Shown: positions 42,973 to 54,531 of the stretch, piece after piece | How positions within the stretch are numbered: position 1 is the first letter of the stretch | How the letters are laid out: every line of letters begins with the position of its first letter | Source: Spiroplasma eriocheiris | Lineage (GTDB): Bacteria; Bacillota_I; Bacilli_A; Mycoplasmatales; Mycoplasmataceae | Length of the DNA stretch: 64,000 nt | Direction: 5' to 3' | Assembly: GCF_001029265.1 (NCBI RefSeq) | Contig: NZ_CP011856.1 | Coordinates: 1,240,001-1,304,000 of the forward strand | The notes under the pieces: model-generated | Told to the model about the DNA's origin: nothing | What the model saw: the letters and a program-made list of their open reading frames with translations, nothing else | The model's database searches: none | Position numbers and translations under genes: made by a program

Positions 42973-45900
42973 TTAATCTAAGATGTCATTCGCGTTGAAA
43001 ACTGTTCCATATTCATCAATGATTTTGATAATTTCATAGTATGCTTTTACCATTTTGGTAATTTCAGGATTTGCAATGGTTGGGATTTCCACTTCAATAT
43101 GAGCAAAGAAATTAATGGCTCCAATAATTACTAACATATTTTTTGCCCGCGAAAAAGCAACATTTAACCGCTCATATTTTTTAATAAATTCTTTATTCGC
43201 TTTTTCTTGGTTTTTCGGATTACGAACAGTATTAACAATCACAATTTCGGTTTCGCGCCCTTGGTAATCATCAACTGTTGAAACCTCAACAATAATATTT
43301 TTAAATTTTAAATTACTAATTGCACGACGTAATTTTTTAACATGGAGACCATAAAAACTAATAACAGCTACTTTAGGTTTTTTAGCTAACTTTATTTCTT
43401 GGTTATTATAGCCTTCTTCAATTAATAATAAAGTTTTTACGGTTAGTTCAATTTCTAACCAATTGAATAAACTAGTACTTCCTGATTCACCTTGTTCGTA
43501 AACTATGTTAGTATTAGTTGCATCTTTTGTTGAATCAATTCAATACACTGCTTTGCGCGGTTCAAAAATAGTTAACCCTTTTTTATTGTTAACTTTAATA
43601 TAATGTTGTTTTAAATTATTTTGATTTTCGGAGTCACCTAATTGTAATTGATTTTCATAAAAGACATTGACCACTCGCATAATATCCTCATGACTACGAT
43701 ATTGTTTTGTTAAAATTCCTTTTACAGAATCATCACACTTAGCAACTAATTTTTTAAACATTGAATTAGTTAATAACTCATTAAAATCATGATAACTATA
43801 ATGTTCTTGATAAACAGTATTTATTTTTGCAATGTCTTCTTCACGATAAGGCATAATTGGAGGTAACTGGCGATAGTCGCCAACTAAGACAACTGCCTTA
43901 CCATACACTAAGGGCATAAAAACTTCCATCGGGGTTAACTTACTTACTTCATCAATAATTACAACATCAAATGCAAATTTTTTAATATCAATATCACTAA
44001 TATTATAATCTTGTAAAACTTTATTTTTACTTTGGGCATAAGATTGGTTAGCCGTTGCTGTCATTGCAACCACATTAACATTATTTTGCAAAAATTGGTT
44101 AGCATATGAAACTGTGTCTCGTTCCATAAAAGAAGTAAATTTGTTACTGTTAATATTTTCCTGATCTAAAAACTCGCCAATTCGATAATTATTATCTAAA
44201 AAATTAATTAAATTATTCACAAAATTATTTTTTTGATTTTTTTCATTAACAATATTTTTAATGTTAAGATCAATTTCATTAATTGCTTGGTCAATGTCAC
44301 TAATAGTTGCTGCAATGTCTTTAATAGTTAACTGCATATTAAAAATATTGTTAATACTTTGCACTAGATTTTCAATTTCAATTTTTAAACCTACCACTTT
44401 TTGGTCTAATACTTTAACTTCATCAGCTAAATAAGAAATCTCCTGATCATATTGAGCAATTGTAGTACCATTATTTGATTCTTGTAAATTATGCAAGCGG
44501 TTTTCATAAATTACTTTTAGCATTTCTAAATCATTTTGAAAAGCACTAATTGCATATTCATATTGTGTGATATCAACTTCTTGTTTATGATCAACTGCCT
44601 TTAAATCATTTAGTTCTTGGTATACTGTCGTAAATTTAACTAGTCAATCATCATCGCGATTTTCTTTGTTAATATTTTTTAACTCAAAAAGTTCTTGCTC
44701 TTTAATTGTAATTAATTTATTATTACTATTTGTAGTTTGAATGATTTTTTGATATGTGCTCTGAATTGAAAATGAAGAATCAAATTCCGTTCCTAGTTTC
44801 TCCTGGATAATTACACCAAAATGTTTTTTAAATAATTCACCAACTTCTGAATTTGGATTAATAACTCCTGACCAGTTATAATCATTTAACATCTCAAAAA
44901 TATTATTGATATTATTTATTTCAATAATAAGTTTCTTATTTTTATTTTTTGTAATTAATTCATTATTAATTATGTCGTCCCTTAATTTTGTTAATTCTGC
45001 TAACTTAACTTTTAATTTCTCGGCTTCAGCAATTTCTTGTGTTAACATTTTGGCATTTGTTTTTAATTTTTGTAATTCTAATTTTTGATTTTCATAATCA
45101 TAATCAAGCGCATTTCATTTTGCTAGATACTTTTGTAATAAATGAGTATAAATAAAACGATAGTGGTTAAAAATTAATTTATCCGGATTAAAATCAGTAA
45201 ATTTATTTTTCTTACGAACTTCTTCTCCCGTTAGCCGGAGCGGAGCAATTTGGGGTGTTTTATACAATCGCATTAAAACATTATCAATAGCAGTATGGTT
45301 TTGTGAGGATACTAATATTTTTTTTCCTAACATTGCATATTGATAAACTAATTCCGCAATAAATTCAGTTTTTCCAGTTCCCGGTGGACCTTGTAATAAA
45401 AAGATATCTTGGGAATTTAGGGTTTTAACAATTGCTAATTTTTGTTCTTCATTTAAATTATTCGAAGCAAAAGTTAAATCATTAATTGTTAATAAATGAT
45501 TTTGATTTTTAATTTTAACATCTTCAATATTAAAAATATAATTAATTAGATAAGGATTAGCCACATCATTTTTACTAATTTTTTCTAAAATTACAGAACT
45601 CCGGCGAATTAATGTTGAGTCACCTTTCCCAACATATGTTAAATAACCATACTGGGGAAATTGGTTATTGAGTTCCGGGAGCGATAATTCTTCTTCGTTT
45701 TGTAATTCATAATATGCATTAATTGGCTGATAATCTTTTAAATGCGTTTTTAATAATTGAGAAATTTCCTGCTGTTCACCATTTGGTTTATCAATATTAT
45801 TTTCATTAAGATAAATATTTCATAATTTTTCTAAAATAAGTGCAGGAGTTAAACTATCATTAATATGTTGCGTTGTATTGATATTAAAACCTAAATCAAT

Positions 45901-46863
45901 AATATCATTTGAATCTTGGGCAAAACTATCATTATAACTAAATTCCATCAAAGTTAATGGGTTGTCTTTTTTATAAGAACGGTTTAAATTGAGCGGAGCG
46001 ACACTTAAATTTTGTAATGATTTTAAACAACGATATTTTTCTTGATCAGCGACAAACAAGGTTAAATTTGCAATAATAATTTCTTCATAATTATTTGGGT
46101 TTAATTTAATATTATTTTTTATAAAAATATTTTTTGGAACATATCAAAAGTTATTAGCACTAAACTTTGCATCATGGTATTTTTCAAAATTAGGCACTGT
46201 TTTGGGAATCTTAACATATTCCATTAATTTACTATCAAGATATAGACAAGAATTACTTCGCTTATATTCTAAATCTTGGGTCTGAAATTGTAAATATTGC
46301 AACCATTCAGTTTTTTCTTCTTGAAAAGTTGAAATTAAAAATTTCATATTAGCCATTACATTTGAATCAAGAATGGTACGAGTTTTTGCTTCGTTAAGAT
46401 TAAAATTATCAGCAATTTCTAAGACAACTCCTTCTCCGGGAGTTTCAAAGTCTTGTTTAGTTTTTTCCATCGCAGTTAAAAAAATATTTTTTACATTAAT
46501 AACTCCAATTTCCGGGTTAATATCTCCTAAAATTGTTAACGATAAATTAGGATCTAATAAATCATCAACAAAAGTAATTGATTTAAAACGTACTAAAATA
46601 TCAAAGAGTTCTTTTTCACTGCCTTTTTTATCCTTTTTAATTTTAGCTTTATCATTAATTAAACAAATAAAAAAATCAGCAATACAAGTATGCGTTTTAA
46701 AAAAATTATATAGTTCATTAACAGTATTAATATTTTTTAAATGTAAGTTTTTAACATCCTCATCGTTAAACTTACTTTTACTGTTGGTAAGAAAGTATCA
46801 ATTTAATAAAAGATTTTTCCCGTTAAACCGATCACCTTTAATTAAAAACTCATTGTCCACCAT
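42973..46863 (-). CDS. SF1 (UPF1/DNA2-like) helicase with a large coiled-coil insertion
   Basis: A 1296-residue superfamily 1B helicase. Motif I GPPGTGKT is at 492-499, preceded by the Q-motif region NLNEEQKLAI. Motif II IIDEVSK is near 970, motif III VGDYRQLPP near 996, motif IV/Va KQYRSHEDIMR, motif V VSTVDDYQGRETEIVIV, and motif VI NVAFSRAKNM near 1235. About 470 residues between motifs I and II are largely coiled coil, far longer than the usual 1B insertion. The first 430 residues are a separate N-terminal region of unknown fold. ATG at 46863 has a weak GGTGAAG ahead. Two unknown genes follow tightly. Nucleic-acid unwinding is known for the family; DNA or RNA and role are not decided. Confidence 0.85.
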
Positions 46864-46947
46864 ACTTCACCTACTTTATGCTCCCACTAATTCATACTTC
46901 TTTAATTATACTAAATTATTAAAATATCGCAAAAAATAGAATAAATA

Positions 46948-46970
46948 AAAAGTACACAAAGTGTACTTTT
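46948..46970 (-). terminator. Terminator of rplM-rpsI
   Basis: Minus-strand stem AAAAGTACAC/GTGTACTTTT with an AAA loop and a following T run, 12 bases beyond rpsI. Confidence 0.85.
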
Positions 46971-46981
46971 CTCATAAGCAT

Positions 46982-47383
46982 CTATCTTTTTGAGTATTGT
47001 GGTGCTCTTCTAGCTCCTCGTAAACCATATTTTTTACGTTCTTTAATCCGAGCATCGCGAGTTAGCATCCCAGCATGTCTTAAAAGGGTTTTATAATCTT
47101 GTGAAGCTTCAATTAAGGCTCTTGCGATCCCTAGTCTAGTAGCTCCTGCTTGTCCAGTAAATCCTCCACCAGAAACTTTAACATTAATATCAAAGTCAGA
47201 TTTTACTCCTGTAATTTCTAAAGGTTGTTCTAAGTCTTGTACCAAAGTAGCATATGGAAAGAATTCCAAAGCTGGTTTTCCATTCACAATCACATTACCT
47301 TTACCAGGAGTTAAAACAACTTGAGCGATTGATGATTTTCGACGCCCAGTTCCACGATATATAACTTCTTGTTTTTTTGCCAT
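46982..47383 (-). CDS. rpsI: 30S ribosomal protein S9
   Basis: A 133-residue ribosomal protein. Conserved [14 protein letters not shown] at the start, [10 protein letters not shown] in the middle, and the basic tail [11 protein letters not shown] ending in Lys-Arg, which reaches the P site. ATG at 47383, 11 bases after rplM, in the universal rplM-rpsI order. Confidence 0.97.
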   Translation of the reverse strand: MAKKQEVIYRGTGRRKSSIAQVVLTPGKGNVIVNGKPALEFFPYATLVQDLEQPLEITGVKSDFDINVKVSGGGFTGQAGATRLGIARALIEASQDYKTLLRHAGMLTRDARIKERKKYGLRGARRAPQYSKR

Positions 47384-47394
47384 ATTCGACTCCT

Positions 47395-47835
47395 TTATTT
47401 AGTAGTTAATTCTAACTTTATTGGTTGTTGTGCTTGATGTGGATGGTCATTACCAGCATACACAAATAAATTACGGAATAATTGAGCTCCTAATTTATTC
47501 TTTGGTAACATTCCTTTAATTGCATGTTCAACTGGATAAATTGGTTTTTTAACTAACATATCTTTTGCAGCTGTTTTTTTCAACCCTCCAGGATGTTGTG
47601 AATGGTGATAATAGATTTTACCTTTTAATTTATTACCTGTTAATGCTATTTTATCAGCATTAATAATAATAACATTATCTCCACAATCAACATGGGGTGT
47701 ATAAGCTGGTTTATTTTTTCCTTTTAAGATCATCGCAACTTTACTTGCTAATCTCCCTAAAACTAGACCTTGAGCATCAATAACATATCATTTTTTTTCA
47801 ACTTTCGCTGAATTTAAGATAGTTGTTTGTCTCAT
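47395..47835 (-). CDS. rplM: 50S ribosomal protein L13
   Basis: A 146-residue ribosomal protein. Conserved [16 protein letters not shown] near residue 15, [12 protein letters not shown] in the centre, and [22 protein letters not shown] (in pieces) near the end. The first tryptophan is coded TGA. ATG at 47835 follows AGGAGG. The 110-base leader (47836-47946) contains CCCTGGTACGGAATG, which might fold, but I cannot name a leader element. Confidence 0.97.
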
Positions 47836-47946
47836 TGGCTCTTGCCTCCTTACATCATTCCGTACCAGGGTTTAATGTATAAAGCAAATATATTATATAT
47901 AAAAACTAGCAGTGATTCAATCAATTCTAGGTAATATCTGATATTT

Positions 47947-49701
47947 TTATTTATTATTTTCACTATCCGAGATTTGTTCTTTTTCGTTAATTAGTTGTTT
48001 TTGACATTCAATTTCTTTAAGTCTGTAAGTAATTTGCTCTTGACGAAAACCGATAAATTGGTTTTTTACGCCCAACGCAGAATAATATTTAATCCGATTT
48101 TTATTAATATAAATATCATTGGTAAATTTTTCAATTTTATCTTTACGTAATATTGATCATTTGTCCCATATCTTTGGACTTAATTCTTCTATGTACATTT
48201 CTTTTAATTTTATTAATTTTTCTTGCCAATCCACGTCACCAACATAAAAATAATTATTTAAACAATCATTAATTCTATAAAGAAGCCATCAAGCTCCTTC
48301 GGTATTATTTCGAAAAAATTTTAAATATGATGAATCATAAATTAATTGGTTAAGGAATTTATTATCTCCAAAAGTTGGATCTTCTGATATTCAACTAGAA
48401 GACTTCTCTTTTGGATATTTTTCATCTAAAATTTTATACCCTTCTAAAATTTTATCAATTTCTCCTAATAGTAAATGTTCATTTTTAATTTTCAAGTTTC
48501 AATTATTATTTCATTTTTTGAATTTTTTAATTGTTAAAGCTTTAATTGTCTTTATATTTAATATTTTTTTCTTGAAATCTGAAAATTCAGATACGCTTGG
48601 TGATTCTATTTGGTATAATCCAGGACTTAAGTTATAATCTAGAAATTCTTCAATTAATAATATTTTTTTAAGACAAAAATTGATATCTTGTTGTAAAATA
48701 TTAACAGTTTTTCTTATTTCTTGATTAGGAAATTCCTGAGGCAAATTAACATAATCTTTACTATCAAACCAAGGAAAGTTTGAATCATGTAAACTTAGCC
48801 ATATATATTCTAAATTAAATGGCAACATTAGATAATTAAGAACATTTTTTTCAAAATCATCCACTAATTTTTGAATTTCTGTTCATGTTTTTTCTAAATA
48901 ATTAAATACTATACCTAAATCATTTTTTATATCCAATTCATGAAGTAATATTTTATTTTTTTGCTTTGTTACTCATTGAAAAATATAATTTAATTGTTTA
49001 AACATCATTTCTTCTGTTGGTAAATTTAATGGATTATCAAAAGGGTATCCTATAAAATCATCATTTTTATCATCATAGTATTTTCTTAAAAATTCTTTAA
49101 CTTCTGATAAAATACTACTAGGTTTATTAATTGAATAATGATACTTTTTAATATTTTCATTCATTATGTGAATGTTTTTCTCTGAAATTGTTAGCATTTT
49201 ACCAATTGTAGTTTTAATTTTGATTTCCTTTTCACCATTTAAACCAATCAATTTATTAAATTGGTTTTTTAAATTAGAATAATAGTTTGTAAAAAATAAA
49301 TATGAATCTTGATAATCCACCACAAGGGCTCGTAATTGTCCAACTTCATTTTCTTTACTAGTAATACTATCCCATAAATTACTCAAATTATTGCGAATTT
49401 TATACATTTTTTTAATATCTGTCAAATTTAAAATGCTTAAAATATCTTTAACTGACATTTTTTTAAAAAAATAATCTAAACAAACCGCCATTCTTTTCTG
49501 AACAATTATAAAATGCTCATTTTGTTGATTAAAATTAAGTCATAGAGTTTCTTTATTTTTTAATCATTGACTTGTAAACTTACTCATCTTATCTTTTAAA
49601 TCAGCAAATTTAATATTTATTTTTATTAATTCATCGTATTTTTGATTAAAATCATTTCATAATGTTAGTAATTTTTCATCATCGTATAATATTTCTTCCA
49701 T
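47947..49701 (-). CDS. Hypothetical protein, 584 residues, orphan
   Basis: A long frame with about nine TGA tryptophans, from ATG 49701 (RBS AAAGGAAAC) to TAA 47947. It is soluble and mostly helical, with very many Lys, Asn, Leu, Tyr and Phe and no signal peptide. The N-terminal 150 residues are coil-prone and the C-terminal end is charged. It lies alone between the glyA terminator and the ribosomal rplM operon, and its AT content looks higher than that of its neighbours. No motif recognised. It could be a recent arrival or a fast-evolving surface or defence factor; that is speculation. Confidence 0.6.
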
Positions 49702-49737
49702 AATTTGTTTCCTTTTATTTTTAATTAAAAAATATAA

Positions 49738-49765
49738 AAAGTGCCAAAAATATTTTTGGCACTTT
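49738..49765 (-). terminator. Terminator of glyA
   Basis: A perfect 28-base palindrome AAAGTGCCAAAAAT and its complement, followed on the minus strand by TTTATATTTTTT. It is about 115 bases past the glyA stop codon. Confidence 0.85.
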
Positions 49766-49879
49766 CCGTACTCAACTAACTATGTCTTAATTATAACCGC
49801 TATTAAACTATAATGTTCATATTACTAATAATAAATAATAAACTTTTTTTCATTCTTAAAAAATTAATTAAGCATTCAT

Positions 49880-51121
49880 TTAGTATTTAATATCTTGATA
49901 AATTGGGAATCTTGCTAATAAATCACGAACTTTGGTTTGGTTAAGAACTAGATTGTGGTCACTATAATTTGTTAATACACTAATAATAATTTTACCTAGT
50001 TCTAAGAATTCTTGCTCTTTAAAGCCTCTGGTTGTCATCGCGGGAGTTCCTAACCGAATGCCACTAGTAACTACTGGAGTTTCTTGGTCAAAGGGAATCA
50101 TATTTTTATTAGAAATAATTCCAATTTTTTGTAGAATTTCTTCGGCTTGGGCACCAGTTAAATTAAAACTAGTTCTAACATCAATCATTAGTAAATGATT
50201 ATCAGTTCCGTTAGAAATTACTTTGCAATTATTATCAATAAATACTTGGGCTAAAGTTTTGGCATTATTAATTATTTGTTGTTGGTAGATTTTAAAATCA
50301 GGTTCTAGGGCTTCTAAAAAAGATTGGGCCTTGCCCGCGATCACATGTTCTAGTGGTCCACCTTGATTACCAGGAAAAACAGCACTATTAATTTTTTTAG
50401 CTCATTGTTCCTTGCAAAGAATTAATCCCCCTCGTGGTCCACGTAAAGTTTTATGGGTCGTAGAAGTAACAACATCCGCATACGGAATAGGACTAGGATG
50501 TAATCCAGCAGCAATTAAACCAGCAATGTGGGCAATATCAACCATAAAATAAGCTCCTACTTTATCAGCAATTTCTTTAAACCGTTTAAAATTAATTTCA
50601 CGAGAATAAGCACTTGCTCCCGCCACTATTAATTTTGGTTTTAAATCAAGTGCTTGTTTTTCAATTGCATCATAATCTAACATTTCGGTTTCTGGATTAA
50701 CTCCATAGCCATGAAAATTATATAATTTACCCGAAAAATTAACTTTGTGACCATGTGTTAAGTGACCACCTGCTGATAAATCCATTGCTAATACAGAATC
50801 ACCTGGGTTTAATAAAGCGAAATAAGCGGCGGCGTTAGCTTGGCTTCCAGAATGCGGTTGTACATTCGCATGGTCGGCCCCAAAAATTTTCTTAATTGTG
50901 TCAATTGCTAATTGTTCAATTTCATCAATATATTCGCATCCCCCATAATATCTTTTATGTGGATAACCTTCACAATATTTATTAGTCAACACTGAGCCAA
51001 CTGTTGCTAAAACAGCCTCGGAAACATAATTTTCGGAAGCAATTAATTCGACATGATCTTGCTGACGTTTTAATTCTAAATTCATTAAGTTTTTAATCTT
51101 GGGATTTATTATTTTAGTCAT
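49880..51121 (-). CDS. glyA: Serine hydroxymethyltransferase
   Basis: A 413-residue PLP enzyme converting serine and THF to glycine and 5,10-methylene-THF. Motifs: [15 protein letters not shown] at the start, YYGGCEYID, the PLP lysine in [14 protein letters not shown] near residue 229, and the C-terminal [13 protein letters not shown]. Length is usual. ATG at 51121 follows AGAAAGAGGTG. Monocistronic. It supplies one-carbon units and pairs functionally with the formyl-THF cyclo-ligase in the suf operon. Confidence 0.95.
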
Positions 51122-51186
51122 TTCACACCTCTTTCTCTTTTCTAATATTGTAAATTAAAAAAGAAAAAATAGTAAAGATTTATTTA

Positions 51187-52134
51187 CTATTTTGTAGAAT
51201 TATTTAATCCATTTGGAAAACAACGGAAAATACTAACTACGCCAGTAATTCCAAGGATTCCAATAATAGGAGTTAAAATTATTAAAAAGATAGTTCCAAT
51301 CCGGGTTTGATAGAATGCTTTGGCATAGTTTAAATGGTAAAAGTTAACTGGAGTTGTTGATGTCAAACGGGTTTTTTCTTCTGCAGTTAACTTAATTGTA
51401 TGGCCTTTGTCATCTAGTTTCGGAATTAACTTCCCATTTGTATCAACTTTAGCGTGAACTAAAATTATTGCAAATTCACCTAAATATTGGTTAAAAGTAT
51501 CTGATTTTTCTTGAGCTTTAACAGCATCCCAATATGCAATTCCCTGATAATCACTAGCTTGTCAAAGTTGAATTTTGCCATCAACCACTCGACAAGTTCC
51601 CTTTTTTACCAACGCTTCTTCACATTTTAATTCTTTTTGACTTCCTTTAGCATTATAAGGAAAGAAATTTGAATGAGTTATTCACTGAAACTTTTGTGAT
51701 AAATCTCATTTTCCAGTCCCTAAATAAAAATCTGTTTGTTGATAATTAGGGGCTAATAAGTTGCTAATTGCTTGGTGCTCTCCCAACCAAGCTAGTCCAC
51801 TCTCATAAAAAGCAGATGGTCCTAAATCTAGGGAAGAATAACTTTCATCTAATAATAAATCTGTCGCCACCGTATTGGGATCATCATAATATGTCCCAGT
51901 CGCCGGATTAATCCCAATTTTATTTTTTAGAGCAAACTGACTTATTATATCAGTATCAACAGTATATTTACCTTTTGGTAAAATTTCATCAATATAGTCT
52001 TTAATACTATAAGCAAAATTACGAGATTGCATCCCTAATCCATAAGCAGATAGTCCTAAACCTAATCCTAAAATTATTAAAAATAATATTATTGTTCATG
52101 ATAAAATAAAATATTTAAATCTCCGTTTCAACAT
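51187..52134 (-). CDS. Membrane-anchored protein with N- and C-terminal helices
   Basis: A 315-residue protein. One helix at about 8-33 (FILSWTIILFLIILGLGLGLS) and one near the C-terminus at about 280-305 (RIGTIFLIILTPIIGILGI) bracket a large middle domain that would lie outside. That domain contains GTYYDDPNTVATDLLLDES, FYLGTGKWDLSQKFQW and three cysteines (two in KCEEALVKKGTCRVV). ATG at 52134 follows GAAAGGAAA. No family recognised. The layout suits a surface protein anchored at both ends. Confidence 0.65.
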
Positions 52135-52163
52135 TTAGTTATTTCCTTTCTTCTAAACAACAA

Positions 52164-52196
52164 AAAAGTATTATTTATTTAATAAATAATACTTTT
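52164..52196 (-). terminator. Terminator downstream of the MATE gene
   Basis: A 16-pair near-perfect palindrome (AAAAGTATTATTTATT with its complement, one-base centre) followed on the minus strand by TTTTTTG. It lies about 275 bases after the MATE stop codon; the stretch between (52197-52469) holds no gene I can see. Confidence 0.65.
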
Positions 52197-52469
52197 AACA
52201 AAATTTATTTTAAAAAATTCATAATTTCGACATTAAAATAATAGTTAACAAACTATGTTAATTTTAAAATTGAATTTTTCCTAACCGTGCTTACTTTTGC
52301 ATTCAATAAATTCTATTAAAGTACTCTTGTGTTTTTATGGCATTAATTTTTATTCTGAGTTTATTAATTTAAAATACTGTCAATATAGTTCTATTTAATC
52401 TCTCACTTTTATAAATAAAACTATTTTAATTAAAACATAAGATAAATATAAAAGCAATTAAAGAAAACC

Positions 52470-53786
52470 CTATAATTTTTTCGCATATTTATATCAAGTT
52501 CGTTTCACTCATCGTCGTGCATAAATTAATGAGCGGGTAATTGGATCACCAGTTGTTCCTAAATAGATTAATATTAATCCTAAAGTACCAGTTACTTTAA
52601 AACCACTAATGATCATAAAAGCAAAGGCATCTTGTCAAATAAACATTGAAAAAATTGAAACAATTAAGGGAAATCACACATCATTGGCGGCTCAGAGCGC
52701 TCGTAAAATTGTTAAATTAACCGTGTCACAAGTCATTTTAAAAACAAGAATTAAAAATAAATAATACCCACAACTATTGATTAAGGTTGTTGGCATATTA
52801 AAAATTTTTAATAAAGGATAAGTTAAAGCCAGAATAATTAAACTGCCAACAAAAGAAACATAGGTGGCAAATTTTCAACATTGAATCCCGTATTGATAAG
52901 CTCCTTCTTTATCATCTTCACCAATTTTATTAGCAACTAAAACAGAACAAACTGTTGCTAACGCCTGGGTAAAAACAGTGGCATACTGAATAACAGTGCT
53001 CACCGCTCGGTTAAGACTTAATAATTCATCCCCCAGTTTAGCAATTGCCATTTGATTAATTAAATTAGCAACATTTCAAATCCCCATTTCTGCGGCAATC
53101 GGAACCCCTAAAAAAACAGTTTCTTTAATAAATTTTAAATTAATCTTTTGAAAAAAATGATGACCATTATGATAATTAATATATTTTAAGTTAAAACCTA
53201 ACATATAAAATAATTGAAAAACTCCAGCAATCACAATAGTAAATGCTGTATATAAAATATTAATTTTAAAAACAAATAACATTAAAGTAACAATAATAAT
53301 ATCAATAATATTAGAAATAATCGCACCAATCATGACATGACGATTATGTTTACAAGCTTGTAGACCACTAATGAAAACCTGAGTAATACTCATAACGATC
53401 ATTCTTAATAATAAAAACCGATAATACTGAATTGCAAATTGGAGCTCATTAATGTTAGTACCCGGAATATTAGCATCCTGAGCACTTAAAGCAGATAATA
53501 AAAACGGAGCAATCATAAACATAATAAATGCTAAACAAGTACAAATTAAAAAGTTAACGACCAAGCCTGACACAATTACATCTGATAATTCATTTTCCCG
53601 TTGCTGGCCAATTAAATTACCACAAACAATTAAGGTTCCCGAGGCAATTAAACTGGGGGTAAATTGCAAAAAGATTGGAAATGTTAACTTCCAAATAAGT
53701 TTGGCATCTTTAATTTTTAATTTGGCAAAAAAAAGATTTTTGTCTTTCCCTGACAATTTTGGTTCTTGTTGTTCAAACGCATTCAC
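52470..53786 (-). CDS. MATE family efflux transporter
   Basis: A 438-residue membrane protein with about 12 hydrophobic segments in two similar halves. Typical parts are LIWKLTFPIFLQFTPSLIASG near the start, ISGLQACKHNRHVMIGAIISN in the first half and LGVPIAAEMGIWNVANLINQM at the start of the second. MATE proteins export drugs and metabolites by Na+ or H+ antiport. ATG at 53786 follows TTAGAGTAGGAT. Gene stands alone. Family good, substrate unknown. Confidence 0.85.
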
Positions 53787-53885
53787 AATCTATAAATCCT
53801 ACTCTAATAATTACTAAGAATATTTTATCTTTTTTCTAAAAAATTAATAGGAAATCACCTTAATTTTCAACAAAAAAAATAAAAA

Positions 53886-54122
53886 TTAAGTAACTGATTG
53901 GATTAAATATATCAACGCGGCTAAGGCAATCGCAGCTGATAAACAAGCAAAAAATAATCACAAATTACGCTTAATGCGATTCGCTAAACTTAAATTACTT
54001 TCCGCAACAAAACCAGCATTAATCCGTTTGTTTTTAGAATAAATATGGAAAATTGTACAAACTACCCCAATAATTGTAAAAACAATTAAAATAATTAACG
54101 ATATCAAAACTTCTAGTTTCAT
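53886..54122 (-). CDS. Small membrane protein
   Basis: A 78-residue protein with helices at about residues 4-27 and 55-75, joined by a basic loop IYSKNKRINAGFVAESNLSLANRIKRN. ATG at 54122 has AAGGAG ten bases ahead, within the end of the upstream gene, from which it is separated by four bases. Probably works with it. No family recognised. Confidence 0.65.
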
Positions 54123-54126
54123 GCAG

Positions 54127-54468
54127 TTACGCTCCTTGGTTTTTCCCCTCAATTGCTGCTTTAATTTCACCAGCATACACTAATTCGTCTTTCCATTTAA
54201 TATTAACACTATTATTTAATAATACAATTTTAGTTTGTTCAGTTTCTGGAATTTCATCTGTTAGGACAAAATAAAGATAACCACTTTGAAATAATTTTGG
54301 TTTTTGAATAATAATTTCTTTAATATAACTTATTTTAATTTTAACATCCCGTTTTTTATGTAGTCCAAAAGTAACAACGCCCCGGTTTTTAATAACAAGG
54401 GTATCATCTTCAATATTAACAAACGCTTTCCCATATTCACTTTCAAATCATCAATGTCACTTTTTCAT
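54127..54468 (-). CDS. Small protein resembling a bacterial PH-like domain
   Basis: A 113-residue protein beginning MKKWHWWFESEYGKAFVNIEDD. The alternating strands, VITIKNRG-like turn, IKISYIKEIIIQKPKLFQSGYLYFVL and final helix resemble the short bacterial PH-like domains (DUF4429 type). RBS AAAGGACTGG precedes ATG 54468. It is followed after four bases by the small membrane protein. Fold assignment is by pattern only. Confidence 0.5.
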
Positions 54469-54492
54469 TTAAACCAGTCCTTTATTTAATAA

Positions 54493-54523
54493 AAATAGCA
54501 AGTATTTTAAATACTTGCTATTT
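54493..54523. terminator. Terminator of fruA
   Basis: A 15-pair stem (AAATAGCAAGTATTT with its complement) and one-base centre, nine bases past the fruA stop codon, with AT-rich flanks. Confidence 0.8.
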
Positions 54524-54531
54524 AATTATTG

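Noticed and set aside
46373-46939. A 188-codon plus-strand frame opposite the helicase gene
   Set aside because: It is the mirror of a strongly supported coding region, with no RBS and no protein-like motifs.
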